64,000 nt of DNA from Brachypterus glaber (GCA_958510825.1 OY294049.1:28948620-29012619), one strand, 5' to 3'; positions 21,660 to 32,882 are shown, numbered from the stretch's first letter. Numbers and translations: made by a program. The notes: generated from the letters alone by a model not told the origin.

Positions 21660-22990
21660 TTTCGATATCAATCAAGAACATTTCTGCCCAATATCGAGAT
21701 TGTAAAGTAAGAGGTCTCGGAGATAGGCACACTTTTTAAAAATGTCTAATATTTAAATTATTTACCCCTTAAAACTAAAATATCACTATTTTTACATCCT
21801 TAGGGGTCGAATATCGAAAATTCTGAGACACGTTTCTTTTAGATTTTGATGAACATTTTTGCCAAATATGAAGAATCTAGATTAAAAGGTCTCTGAGATA
21901 CGCACACTTTTTAAAAGACTTTTCAACCCCCATTTCACCCCCTTAGGGGTCGAATATCGAAAATTCCTAATACATGAATCTTTTCGATGTCGATAAAGCA
22001 CTTTTTTGCCAAGCATGAAAACTCTAGATTAGGAGATCTCTGAGATAGGTACACTTTTAAAAAAATCTTTCAACCCCCCTTTCACCCCCTTAGGGGTTTA
22101 ATATTAAAATTCCTGAAACGCGTATTTTTTCGATTTCGATAAAGAACATTTTTTCCAAATATGAAGATTCTAGATTGTAGATCAAGAGGTCTCTGAGATT
22201 TCCGAGATACGCACACTTTTTTAAAGACATTTCAACCCCTGTTTTACTCCTTTAAGGGTTGAATATCGAAAATTCCTGGAACACGTTTCTTCTCGATTTC
22301 GATAAAAAACATTTTTGCCAAATATGAATATTCTAGATTAAGAGGTCTCTGAGATACGCATACTTTTTAAAAAACTTTTCAACCCCCGTTTCACTTAGGG
22401 GTCGAATATCAAAAAATCCTAAAACACCATATTTTCGATTTCGATAGAGAACATTTTTGCCAAATATTAAGATTCTAGATTAAGAGGTCTCTGAGATACG
22501 CACACTTTAAAAAAAACCTTTCAACCCCCGTTTCATCCCTTAGTGGTCGAATATCAAAAAAATCCTGAAACAAGTATTTCGATTTTGATAAAGAACATAT
22601 TAAGATTGTAGATCAAGAGGTCTCTGAGATGAGCACACTTTTCAAAAAAGGGCAATGCTTACCCCCTTATGAGTCTAATATCGAAAAATCCTGAAACCCG
22701 TATCTTTTCGATTTTAATAAAGACATTTTTTGCCAAATATGAAGATTCTAGTTAAGAGGTCTCTGAGATACGCACACTTTTTAAAAAACTTTTCAACCCC
22801 CGTTTCACTTAGGGGTCGAATATCAAAAAATCCTAAAACACCATATTTTCGATTTCGATAGAAAACATTTTTGCCAAATATTAAGATTCTAGATTAAGAG
22901 GTCTCTGAGATACGCACACTTTTTAGAAATCCTCGTTTCAACCCCTTAAGGGTTGAATTCCGAAAAATCACTTGGTGGGTGCTTACATCA
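21660..22990 (+). repeat. Tandem array of about 140-bp units, 9 copies
   Basis: Each unit contains AGAGGTCTCTGAGATACGCA, CACTTTTTAAAA, TTCAACCCCCGTTTCA, TTAGGGGTCGAATATCGAAA, ATTCCTGAAACACGTAT, TCGATTTCGATAAAGAACAT and TTTTTGCCAAATATGAAG. The GGTCTCTGAGAT word recurs nine times (about 21,712 to 22,899). The array ends in a distinct tail at 22,970-23,085 (AAATTTCAAGTTTCTAGGTC, TTTATATATTAGAT) that resembles the 3' end of a widespread insect repeat type. Degenerate octamers resume right after. Confidence 0.93.
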
Positions 22991-23085
22991 TAAAAGGAAT
23001 AAACTGACCAAATTTCAAGTTTCTAGGTCAAACGATTTTGGCTGGGCGTTGATTGGTTAAAGTGAGTTAGTATGTATTTTATATA

Positions 23086-23138
23086 TTAGATAAGTTTATA
23101 GGCTTACAAGTTTATAAATTTATAGGCTTATAAGTTTT
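23086..23138 (+). repeat. Degenerate octamer block, right outlier
   Basis: AAGTTTATAGGCTTACAAG and similar drifted octamers. This suggests the 140-bp array was inserted within, or grew inside, the octamer satellite. Confidence 0.7.
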
Positions 23139-23766
23139 TTGTCGGAATAATAGATTAAATTTTTAATAAAAAAAATGGAAGGAATAAGTTATCAAGTTTA
23201 ATGTTTCTAATAACCAACAAATTCAAAAAAAAATAGTTTGCTAGCTTGCTAGCCATTTTTCGTCCTATTTCAAATTATCTAGAAAAAGTCCAAACATAAA
23301 TTTTGATCAAGACAAGAAATCATGATTTCTCGATTTTTGTGATATACTAATATCAAGTCGATATTATCGACTAATAAATAATAGACTTTTTAGACCAGTA
23401 AAAAAAAAACAAGATTGGAAACAATAAAAACAGAAAATGAGAATAGCAAATTATTGGACCCATGGTATTTTAAAATGAGCGCAGGTCAATAATTCAGCGC
23501 AGGTCCATATTTATTGTCCAAAAATAATTTACTGGTTAAATGAACATGATATCACAAAAGTACCACCATTCAAAATGCATGTCTTGTAGATTCCTCCTAC
23601 AAAGAATTTTGTTGTTGCAACAACATGTTTGTCAAGATTAAGGCGTTGTCTACAGCGTATGTAGGTACTATTATTGTAGATATACGGGTTATTTAGAAAC
23701 AGTACTAAATTTTAAGGGGTGTTCCTGGATAAATAAAATAAAAATGGTACGCTGCGGTTGCATTCT
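23139..23766. other. AT-rich stretch, nothing recognised
   Basis: No reading frame or repeat was recognised apart from a doubled GCGCAGGTC near 23,479 and 23,499. Confidence 0.4.
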
Positions 23767-24023
23767 CCCAAAAATATTTCGATCAGAACTGATCGAAATA
23801 TTTTCGGGCTGGTGACCATTTTTTTTTTCATTATTTTCTCTCAGCTGTATTTTATATATGTCTTAAAGAACATTTGAAAATCGCGAGGTCCTAGATCGGT
23901 TTCCTTTGGATGCTAGAAACCGCGAAAAGATGGTAAAATGGGATCCCCGAAAAGTATTTTTTTAACTTACCGAGTCAAACACATTACATACAAAATAATG
24001 AAATAGTAATGGTCACCAGCTCT
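23767..24023. repeat. Hairpin plus short foldback
   Basis: A near-perfect 42-bp hairpin (23,767-23,808, TTTCGATCAGAACTGATCGA core) is followed directly by a foldback whose ends are GCTGGTGACCAT (about 23,809) and ATGGTCACCAGC (about 24,010-24,021). There is no coding capacity. Confidence 0.7.
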
Positions 24024-24328
24024 TATGAGGTTTTCTCTGTTTATCTATTACCTTTGTTTGCCACTTTGGAACACAAACGAATAGTGGGATATTGTAGTCA
24101 TAAATGACGTCAGGTCATGGCATTTTAACTCAAAAATCAAACTCAAACTTAAACAAAATTTTGTTTGAATTACGATTTTAAAATCTTTAATGCCATTTTC
24201 AAAAAACATAGCAATTTTCGATTTTTATTTATAGCTTGCACTTATTTGGGGGTGACTGGAAAAAAATTAAAACAATCCTCTTGGAGAATTTTATAAAATC
24301 CTTAGAGAAATCATTATATTGTTATAAC

Positions 24329-24460
24329 AAGCCATGAAGATATGTAATGCTACGCATTCCATTATACATATTATTCACAGTAAATGGTATATTGCATTTT
24401 CCCAAATACTAAAAATAAAATAAAAATAAATAAAAAATAAATGTTTAAATCATAGGCGTA
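24329..24460 (+). repeat. Dispersed AT-rich element, left end (copy a)
   Basis: AACAAGCCATGAAGATATGT, AATGCTACGCATTCCATTAT and TATTGCATTTTCCCAAATAC recur at 24,836, 44,058 and 53,887. The ATTATATATTATTCACAG-like word is mirrored at the right ends of the family (e.g. 55,085-55,110). Confidence 0.75.
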
Positions 24461-24765
24461 ACTAGGGGCGGGGCTTAGGGGGGCTTAGTCCCCCAAATTT
24501 TGCTAAGCCCTCACCCCCAAATTTAACTATAAAAGTAAAAAAAAAAAACAAAAAAAAAACTTGTTTTTTTTTTATTTTTCAATTTTTTTATTTTCTTTTT
24601 GCGAAAAACAAAAAAAATTGGAAAAATTTCAACTTCAAATTTTTTTTTTAATTTCTTTCTGCGAAAAAAAAAACAAAAAGAAAACAAAAATGTTTAAATC
24701 ATAGGCCCAACTAGGGGCGGGGCTTAGGGGGGCTTAGCCTCCCAAATTTTGTTAAGGGCGGATTT
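24440..24765 (+). repeat. Direct duplication around a GGGGCTTAGGGG motif
   Basis: TGTTTAAATCATAGG, AACTAGGGGCGGGGCTTAGG and GGGGCTTAG occur at 24,440-24,520 and again at 24,690-24,760. They are separated by poly(A)/poly(T)-rich DNA. This is a partial tandem duplication of a repeat of the ACTAGGGGC type. Confidence 0.75.
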
Positions 24766-24835
24766 TAACTCTAAAACGACAATTATAAAGCATAAACAAT
24801 GAGCAGTTTTAATCTTTTTCTCACATCTGAGTAAA

Positions 24836-26290
24836 ACAAGCCGTGAAAATATATAATGCTACGCATTCCATTATATACTATTCACAGCGGATGGTATATC
24901 CCTAATAGCACAAAAACCTTCTAAGAAGATTCCGAGGAAGATTCTTAAAATAAATAGGTGGAAGAACAGCATGCTTCTTAAAAGCTCAGGATATTCTAAG
25001 AACGATTGAAGAAATGCAAAGGACACCGTTTTATTTGTCCTGGGAGTTTCTAAGAAGCTTCTTATAAGCCTCTGCATCAAACAAGAATATTTTAAGAAGC
25101 ATGTTAAGAATGTTCTTAGAAGTAGGTACATGTACTTTTAAGAATATTCTTAGCATGCTTCTTAAAATATTCTTGTTTGATGCATTTAAGTAATAATATT
25201 TAATATTGCGAATGCGCCAACAAAGTAGGCAGGCGTTTCAAAATTCTACATTAATGTAGTTTTTCTCTTTCTTTTAAATATATTTTATAATAATCGATCC
25301 TTTTTATGGAGTGATATCATAAATTTGGACATGGCGAAAATTTTTACGTCTTTGTGATAAACCTAATAAAGTATATAAAAATCTTTAGATATATCATTCA
25401 TCAGGTAAGATTCCTATGCGATATGCAGTTTTACTGCAAACTCTCTATCAGACATAAAAATCATGCGCCACACAAAAATCCAATTTTTAGAGAAAAAATA
25501 GCAAATAATTATTATTTTAAAAAATAATAATTTTAATTTTTTGTCTAAAACTATATTAAATTACTTTATGTCTAAAAATACATCCATTTCTACTAACTAA
25601 GGGTAAAAATTTTATTATTAACAACAATTTTAAGAATATTTGTAATTTCATCTTATTAAAATTAAAATAATATAGACTCCAAATTACTATTTTAAAAACA
25701 TTCACATTAGAATATTTTAAGAATATGCATTTGAGAATATTCTTAGCAAAATACTCTAATCATGCTTAGCATGTTTACAGCATTATGCTAAGAACCTTTT
25801 CAAGGCAACGATTAAAAAACTTTCTTAGGATGAAGTGTGTTATCAGGGACTGCATTTTCCGAAATAACGCAAGTTAAAACTATTTAAAAAGTAAAATATT
25901 ACTGCCAACAAAAATACTTCCCCTGTAGATGGATTACAATAGGCCTATTTCATTAAAACAAAACATCAAATTGTTTTCATACATACAAAAAACTCGACAA
26001 AAAAATATAAAAAAAAAATTATTTATTTTTTTTTTCGAAAATTGTAGTTTTTTCAATTTTTTAAAGGTTAAACCCCTCATAACATTTTAAGTCGATCGAA
26101 TTAATCGTTCTTGAGCTACGTGTTATCGGTCATTATCAAAGTTTCTTATTTTTTCATGGAACACATTAAATGTATTTTGTATCCAAGATTTTTTGTCTAG
26201 GACATATTTTGGCGATTTTAGTAAATTTAAAACTACCGTATAGCAGGCGTTGTGAATATTATAATAAGGTAAAATCCCTTACCCTTCAAT
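24836..26290 (+). mobile_element. Dispersed AT-rich element (copy b), interrupted
   Basis: The left end (ACAAGCCGTGAAAATATATA) is at 24,836-24,898. The TTGCATTTTCC segment that normally follows resumes at 25,851 after a TIR element. The right end (TTTCATGGAACACATT, GATTTTTTGTCTAGGAC, GCAGGCGTTGTGAATATTAT) lies at 26,150-26,270. Comparison with 24,329-24,410 gives the uninterrupted sequence. Confidence 0.65.
24900..25848. mobile_element. TIR element with AAGAATATTCTT palindromes
   Basis: The ends CCCTAATAGCACAAAAACCT and the complement of CATCCTAAG-type sequence (ACACACTTCATCCTAAGAAA) form imperfect inverted repeats of about 30 bp. Inside, many CTTCTAAGAA / AAGAATATTCTTA words form a large imperfect hairpin (25,080-25,195). 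The empty site is seen in the sister repeat at 24,329. A related fragment is at 57,190-57,415. Confidence 0.65.
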
Positions 26291-27180
26291 GTGAATTGAA
26301 TGTAGACTACCTATAGTCTAACTTGGTGTTGACAACAATTTTTGTGAGTTTTCACTTAATTATTTTTACAGTGTATGCTTTTCCCTCCTGTATACAAATT
26401 ATTTATACAAGAAGAGGAACTCGAAGAGGAAGAAAAACGCGTATGCTGTCGGTCAACTTCCTAGGTGATACGACCGTAAAATTTCTTTTCAATGCCGATT
26501 AGAACGCCGGCCACGTTTAGGCAGAACCGAATGACGCTTTTCGTATTCCGTACACGATATTTTCTTATCCGTAATGTATGTAGGTACAGTTATCGGTAGG
26601 AAAGAGTCCCCCTTTCATAATTTTGCATATTATAGAGATAATTAAGGAAATTATGGGAAACAAACCTACATAATATCAACTAATTATTCGAGAAAATATG
26701 TCGCTGCTATCTGTGTGGTTCTCGGAGATAGTATGGCATAGGCATCGGAAACGTTTTCTTATCTATCACCCGAGAAAATAATAACCACGAAGTTAATACA
26801 CACATAAATTGCTCTCAAGAAGAAAAAAAATAAAATTACTTTTTTTACAGAAGACCAATTTAAGCATGAAATCACAAAAACTAAAAGTTTTTACTATTTC
26901 GACCCCCTTACCCCACACCAAGTTTTACCAAAAACAACCTCAGCCGAGAAATGGAAAGCAAGGCAATCTCGAGTTATTGTGGCCATCTCGAGTTATTGTG
27001 GCCACATTTTCTCATTTTATTATTAATATATTATACTTGTATAATATATTAATAAGTATATTGATTTTTTTAATCTTTTGCTCAAATTGGTTATATGTAT
27101 TTTAATAATCAGTATAATGTATGTGATAAAGATTTACCTTGTTCAAAACTAGCTATGGCTTGACGATAGATACCATGGCC
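26291..27180. other. No gene recognised; small duplication and palindrome
   Basis: A tandem 20-bp duplication ATCTCGAGTTATTGTGGCC lies near 26,965-27,003. A perfect palindrome with 17-bp arms, TTATTAATATATTATAC, and a 2-base loop lies at 27,020-27,055. The stretch 26,400-26,640 is more GC-balanced but has no recognisable frame. Confidence 0.5.
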
Positions 27181-27745
27181 ATTAGGGTGCCCAGAGTTTT
27201 GACTTTTTTTTGAATTTTAAAGATCTTACCCCCCAAAGTTGTTCATTGGGGTGAGTAGATTACCACGCTATTTTTTCAAAATTTTAAAAAAATATTTAGA
27301 GGTGGCGCACAGCCGTTTTTTGCAAAAATAATCGTTTCTCCAGATTACATTTTTTTTAGGGCCTATTAAAGATAAATAAAAATGCTTTTTGCACAGTACA
27401 GAGATCTAGGATAAATATGGAAGAACCCTGATTTTTTTCAAATTTTTTCATCAAAAGCCTTGTTGTGACCTAGAAAAGTCAAAATTTTGATGTTATCCCT
27501 AATTTAGGGTGCTAAGAATAGCACATTCAATTTTTTCACCCCGGTCAAATTTTTTTTTGGTAATACCTAAATGTGCCCTGACTTAAAAGCCATATATAAA
27601 TATTTGATCCTATATACAGGGTGCACGAAAAAAAAATGTTTTTTAACAAAATTACACAACTTTTCTAGATTTTTACACTTTTCATTCTTTTAGGGAACAA
27701 CAAAGTATAGTACAACAAAGAATACATTTTTGAAATCTTTTAAAT

Positions 27746-27970
27746 CTACTTTGAATGCCCCAGTAATAAAGTAGATTTTTTTGAATTTGGAAAATTTATT
27801 CTATGTTGTTCCATAACTTGCAACAGAAATTGTGTTTGATCCTCTTGATTTGTTAAAAGATTATTATAGGTTTGTATGAGTGCCACCCACGCTCTGCGGC
27901 GTCGTTTACCACTTTTAATTTTTGAAAAATTTTCTTGGATTGTATGTACTGAGTACTGGCACTCATACAA
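27746..27970 (-). CDS. Unassigned 74-codon frame inside an inverted repeat
   Basis: The frame runs from ATG to TGA-side stop with MYECQYSVHTIQENFSKIKS, GKRRRRAWVALIQTYNNLL and FLLQVMEQHRINF. It is polar and basic, unlike random AT-rich frames. The RRRR-x-WV then YNNLL order faintly recalls the N-terminal part of Harbinger-type nucleases, but I do not claim homology. The N-terminal half overlaps a perfect 39-bp inverted repeat (27,847-27,885 and 27,957-27,995), so part of the frame is repeat-derived. It may be a fragment of a transposon gene or chance. Confidence 0.2.
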   Translation of the reverse strand: MYECQYSVHTIQENFSKIKSGKRRRRAWVALIQTYNNLLTNQEDQTQFLLQVMEQHRINFPNSKKSTLLLGHSK

Positions 27971-27995
27971 ACCTATAATAATCTTTTAACAAATC
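27847..27995. repeat. Perfect 39-bp inverted repeat, 71-bp loop
   Basis: GATTTGTTAAAAGATTATTA through TGAGTGCCA (27,847-27,885) is matched without mismatch by 27,957-27,995. Perfect pairing over 39 bases implies recent origin. Confidence 0.9.
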
Positions 27996-28267
27996 GCGCT
28001 ATAGCGCTAATTTCATTAAGAGCTGCAATTGTTTAGATCTAAACAAATTAATTCTACAGAATTAATTTGAATCTGAAGAAGATAGTATTAGATAGTACTT
28101 GTGTAGTAGGTACTTAGTACTACTAGTACTACTTGCAATAGTAAGATTTTTAAAATTGACCTTTTAACTGTATTTTGCAGTTATCATTTGAGAGGTTTAA
28201 AACAGTTGATATTTACCTACTATCTACATAAGCAAATGCACACTAGACAACAAGCTGAGAGAAAAAT

Positions 28268-28895
28268 AGTATATTAAAGTACTAGTTTCTTAACATACTA
28301 GCGCATAGTACTAACGCACTAGTACTTTAGAAAACTCGCCGCAAGCGGCTCGTTTTCTAAACTTGTACTCGTGCGCTAAAAACGTGTAATGAAACGAGTG
28401 CTTTATACAATTTTTTCTATTTTGCTCTAAAATTTAAAAAAACTTACATTTAAATTGATGACTGATTTAGCGATTTTTGTTTTAGATTGGCATTACAGTT
28501 TACACCATGTTTAAAATTCTAAGAACAAATGATATTTTGATATATTTAGCATATAAATTTCACGACCGGACCACTGGCCGATATGGTTATCGTATGACCA
28601 AGGCCAATAAGAAAGGAGGAAGAAGAAGACAAATGATATTTTGATATATTTTTAGTCATCTCTTCTCTTTTTTTACTGCAATTAACCAAGCCACAATTTT
28701 AACATGGTAAAAATAACCTAAACACAAAATTTTGTAGAAAATTCAACTTTAAAGCGACATTGATATTTGCACGGAAAACGTCAAGCGATAGGCCAGGTCT
28801 GTTGCCAACCCAAAAGAACAAAAACTACAGACCTCTTATGGGCAAAATGCGTGTGATTATGAGCTTATAAAAGTCGCAAAATAGAAAAAGTTTAC
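28268..28895 (+). repeat. Dispersed repeat, copy 2 (complete)
   Basis: Matches the split copy at 17,208-17,470 plus 18,760-18,865. It contains an imperfect palindrome GAAAACTCGCCGCAAGCGGC and its mirror near 28,330-28,360. It carries a short LINE-tail insertion at 28,548-28,628 that copy 1 lacks. Confidence 0.7.
28548..28628 (+). mobile_element. 81-bp LINE 3' tail with 23-bp target duplication
   Basis: ACCACTGGCCGATATGGTTA through AGGAGGAAGAAGAAG is flanked by a perfect 23-bp direct repeat ACAAATGATATTTTGATATA-TTT (28,525-28,547 and 28,629-28,651). A GAAGAAG tail and a long duplication are hallmarks of a severely 5'-truncated non-LTR insertion. The empty site is seen in copy 1 near 17,329. 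Confidence 0.85.
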
Positions 28896-30580
28896 CTACT
28901 TTATACTAACTGCTTATTTAAATGGCCCTACATTTAAGAACTTTTTGAAAGCTTTTTGAACTCCGTTAAGTGATCTTATGTAAACGTGTAGTAATAATTT
29001 GAAAACTGCCTTAAGTTTTCTGCTATCACATAAAGTTTTCAAACTACCGCATTATGAACCAGAGGAGGCTTTTTCGCAAACAAAATCGTCGAGTTTTTGT
29101 AAAAACTGGTATCTAGAAATTTTTGAGGTTGCTGAAAGCGAATTTATTATTAAAAATTAAAAAATTGATCCACCGTTTGTAATTCGCCAATTTTAATTTA
29201 TGAATTTTAGTATTGACCCACACGAAGGTTCTTAAAAAATGGCTCTATACCAAATTGTGGCAAAATTGAACATTTTAAAACATTTGAGACAACCCCAATG
29301 TCGTTTTTTCCGTCAGATTTTTCACTGTAATATTTAAAAGCAGCAGTGTCAAAAATGGCGGAGATTGTTGACACCTTTTTTATTCTTGTATACCACTACG
29401 TCACGCGTGCACGGTCTCGTGTTAAACTTTTTACTAAAAAATATTTGATGCGATGATAACAAAATCTTGGTAAAACGGAGAAGAACGAAACGAGTATAGC
29501 CCTGTGTTATTTCTTAAAATATATTAATAATTTTCACTATAGACGAGCGCGCTCTCAACTTTACGCTTTAACCTTCGTAAGGCAGGATGCGAGCAAGTGA
29601 GAGGCACAATCTTCTATAGTAATTGCGCCGGCTATATTTAATATTTTTACATATTTTAAAAATCATATATCACTTTGTCCTAAGAATTATTTCATTATTA
29701 TAGTCTTCACAGCTCTCTAGCAGAAAAAGTTGGTAAATTTAATTTGTTGGTATCTCTTCAATCGAAAAGTTGAAAAGAATTTAGCTGATGAGCTTTTTGA
29801 ATAATCCCCTGTTTTTCTGGAAAAGCAAAGTTCGTATTTTTTAGTGGACAAAAATTAATTTTGTAGTCAAAAACTTGACAAAATTGTGCTTTATCGCTTA
29901 TTCGAGTAATTTTTGTTTTTAAGGTGATGCAATAACTGGCACATTGCCATTGATCATTAAAAGTTTGCCAGTCGAAATTACAAATTATAATTAAGAGAAA
30001 CGTAGATATAGCTAAATAATTTTCATATAACCGTATAATGCTAATCTGGTCATCATGAAAAATAACAATGAGGTTATATTCAGATAACCTTTGGTGCAGA
30101 CAACAATCATAATTAAATTCCTATTGCATTTTTTTCATTTATTAGTTTAATTCTAAAGGTGTATCTAGAAGTCATCTTCAAAATATTTAAGGGTGTCTAC
30201 AAAAAACTTCTTCTTAACCTTTTCACTGGCTGGGCTAACGAGATCAATAGTTATTTTTCTGCTTGCTAAAAAAAAACTTGGATTTTAAGGATCTGGGACA
30301 ACTATTTCAAATGGTTGCAACCATGGTACATCCAGAAACCTGGTTGTAACAAGTTATTACTAACAACTAATTATCTAGTAATAGTAGCCGTAATCAGATT
30401 TCTCGTTGTACGAATCATATTTCTGGATGTAGCAACTATATCAAATACCGTAATTTTACACAAAAATAGTCCAAAATCACAAAACTATGGTCCAGCTTTA
30501 CACCTATATTTTATGAGCAGCGTATTTAAAAAAAAAAAACATTAGAAACTTGTTGGTGTATACGCTCTATACACCAACTT
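28896..30580. other. AT-rich stretch, no gene recognised
   Basis: A GC-richer patch at 29,513-29,652 (GACGAGCGCGCTCTC, TTGCGCCGGC) has loosely inverted CTATAG-containing borders and may be a small MITE, but the pairing is weak. Nothing else recognised. Confidence 0.4.
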
Positions 30581-30584
30581 TCAG

Positions 30585-30865
30585 TTCCCGCCATTTAGCC
30601 TATTTTAAAGTAGGATCTGCGACTTCAAACTGTGGCCTTTAAAAAAAATATTTTAAAAGATATAAATTAGAAATTTGTTCACAAGTTGACTAGCATGAGA
30701 AGCTACGTTTTTATAAAAAAAAGTTTCCAAATATGTATACATGGGGAGCGCTGCAGACAGTTTTTGCTAAAAGAATGGATTTATTTCGACCTCAAACAGA
30801 TGGCGTCAACAACGCTTGTCAGAAAAACCAAATATGACTTTCGATAATATAAATATTCCTTAATT
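30585..30865 (+). repeat. Extra direct copy of the 30.9-32.2 kb foldback arm
   Basis: TCCCGCCATTTAGCC, GAGCGCTGCAGACAG and CAGATGGCGTCAACAACGCT recur in the same order at 30,890-31,170. It is about 280 bp, offset by roughly 300 bp. Confidence 0.85.
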
Positions 30866-30884
30866 AATTTTTTTATTTCCATTA

Positions 30885-32165
30885 CACTTTGAGTGCCCGC
30901 CATTTAGCCCATTTAGAGGTTGGATCTGCAGCGAAGCTACGCGGCTTCAAACTGTGGCCCTTAAAAAATTTGAAATTTGTTCACAAATTAACTTACATGG
31001 TTAGCTATGTGTTTGTGGAAAAAAAGTTTCAAATGTTTATACATAAGGGGCGCTGCAGACAATTTTCGGCAAAAAAATGGTTTTTTTTCATCGCTAATAG
31101 ATGGCGTCAACAACGCTTATCAGAAAAAACAAATGCCCCATTCTATAATATAGATTTTTCTTTGCTTTTTGCTACATTTATATTTACCACTTTTTAAGTA
31201 CTCGCCATTGGGTTCATTTTATAGTAGGGACTGGGGCAATTTTGGCAGCTTTCCGGCACGTAGAATCTTTTGATAATTTTAATATAATTGTGTATGCTTA
31301 AAAAAAAATCAATTTAAATTTTGCATTCATACAAAAACAACAATTTAATTTATAGGTGATTTTCAAATATTTTTACTGTTTTTGCGCAATTTTACTAGTT
31401 TTAGGAACCCATTAGGGTCTTTAAAAAAGTTTGATTACCCTCATATTATCAGATTTTGATATACCAAAATAAAAAAAATAAGAAATAAAAAATAATCAAG
31501 TCTACCTTGATAGAACACAGTTTGATGCGCTGTGGCACTTCGCTGCAGACCCAACTTTAAAATGGACCCAATGGCGAGTACTTGAAAAGCAACAAACCAA
31601 CAACTGTTCTCTCTAGAATACGCATACCGTTAATATAAAATATCGCCAACATCTCGCTTTGTTTGTAAACAAATAGTATATATATTTGGCCTGAACAATA
31701 ACAATTACCAGTAACTGTTATTGTTGTCTATGTTAGAACAAAGCTGTGCGAGTAAGACAGAAAAATGTATATGTTGGCTACGTTTTTGTTAGTTTTTACA
31801 AATAAAATGCCTATTCTAGAGAGAAGAGTTATTAATTAGTTCGTTGTTAAAAAGTCGTAAATATAAATGTAGCAAATAACAAAGGAATGTCTATATTATC
31901 GAATGGCACACTTGCTTTTTTCTGATAAGCCATTGACGCCATCTATTAGCGACGTAAATAAGTATTTTTTTATCGAAAATTAACTGCAGTGCCCCCTATG
32001 TACAAAAATTTGAAACTTTTTTTTCACAAAAACATAGCTAACCATGCAAGTCAATTTGTGAATAACTTTTAAACTTTTAACTTCTTAACTAAATTTTTTA
32101 TGGCAAAGCCGCGGCGCTTCGATGCAGACCCATCTTTAAAAAGGGCTAAATGGGTGCGCAGAGGG
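30885..32165. mobile_element. Large foldback element
   Basis: Left arm 30,885-31,235 and right arm 31,545-32,165 pair: GCCCGCCATTTAGCC with its mirror near 32,145; ATAGATGGCGTCAACAAC with its mirror near 31,935; AAGTACTCGCCATTGGG (about 31,195) with CCCAATGGCGAGTACTT (about 31,568). The right arm carries a nested 228-bp element. The best plus-strand frame (30,889-31,197) is arm sequence, not a gene. Confidence 0.8.
31602..31829. mobile_element. Small TIR element nested in the foldback
   Basis: The ends AACTGTTCTCTCTAGAATAC (31,602) and the complement of CTATTCTAGAGAGAAGAGTT (to 31,829) form inverted repeats of about 24 bp with two mismatches. The AACAATAACAATTACCAGTA core is itself partly palindromic. 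The matching position of the opposite arm lacks it. Confidence 0.7.
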
Positions 32166-32167
32166 AA

Positions 32168-32460
32168 TGCTTTGCGTTAGAAAAAATAAAAAAATATTGT
32201 ATTTTTTTCACATTTATCGACGCATCGCGACGTATAATACGCAATAAATTGTTTTCCGAGAAAAAAGTCTGCCGGTCTGTGTCGGTCTATCTGTAAGGAA
32301 AAGTTTGTATCCACAATAACTCGGGAACGCTTTGGGCTAAAGACTTCAAACTTGAAACAAAGTTTCCTTATCCAAAGTTCCCGGCTTTTTTTAATAAAAA
32401 TAGGAGTGGGGTAAGGGATCAACAGATTTAAAATCTGTTTTTTCTACAACTTCTGTATGG
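32168..32460 (-). repeat. Dispersed repeat fragment with GGTCTGTCGG-type motif
   Basis: GCCGGTCTGTGTCGGTCTAT and CAATAACTCGGGAACGCTTT are typical of a repeat class seen also at 17,650, 47,225 and 63,125 (AATAACT-AGGAACGCTTT). The minus-strand 81-codon frame across it is not a recognised protein. Confidence 0.5.
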
Positions 32461-32722
32461 ACTTTTTAAAGAAAATTTAAACAAGGGCTTAAATTAATTT
32501 TTGTCATGCATGTTTTTTTTCGTTCTTTACCAAAAAAAAAACTTAGAACAAGATACCTTTTTAAACAATAGAGAGCTTCACTCTTTTCATAGCCTAGGGC
32601 GACAACCTAGGGAAATCCGGCCCTGTGGCGTAGATACTATTTTTATGTGGGAGGAGTTAATTAATTATTACTATTCAATAATTATGATCTAACTAAATTG
32701 GTAAATTTATAAATAAATATTA

Positions 32723-32879
32723 GGGAACGTTCAAGTATTACGTAACGCTCCTGGGGGGAAGGTGGGGGTCATTTTGGAGTGTTACGCCCATGTTAATGGT
32801 ATAGGAAAATAGCTTTACAGGGGGGGGGTGGGGGTCCAAAATGATCAACATTTGCGTTACGTAATACTTGAACGTTCCC
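32723..32879. mobile_element. PIF/Harbinger-like MITE, copy 2
   Basis: 157 bp. Ends GGGAACGTTCAAGTATTACG and its complement; TTA duplicated on both sides (32,720-32,722 and 32,880-32,882). The interior is closely similar to 18,407-18,565 throughout. Confidence 0.92.
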
Positions 32880-32882
32880 TTA

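Noticed and set aside
24871..25131. 86-codon minus-strand protein
   Set aside because: It crosses the border of a TIR element and consists of its AAGAATATTCTT repeats.
29513..29652. TIR element with CTATAG borders
   Set aside because: Border pairing is too weak to claim; left as unassigned sequence.
30889..31197. 102-codon protein
   Set aside because: It lies entirely in the foldback arm, and the paired arm and the extra direct copy have stops in the same frame.
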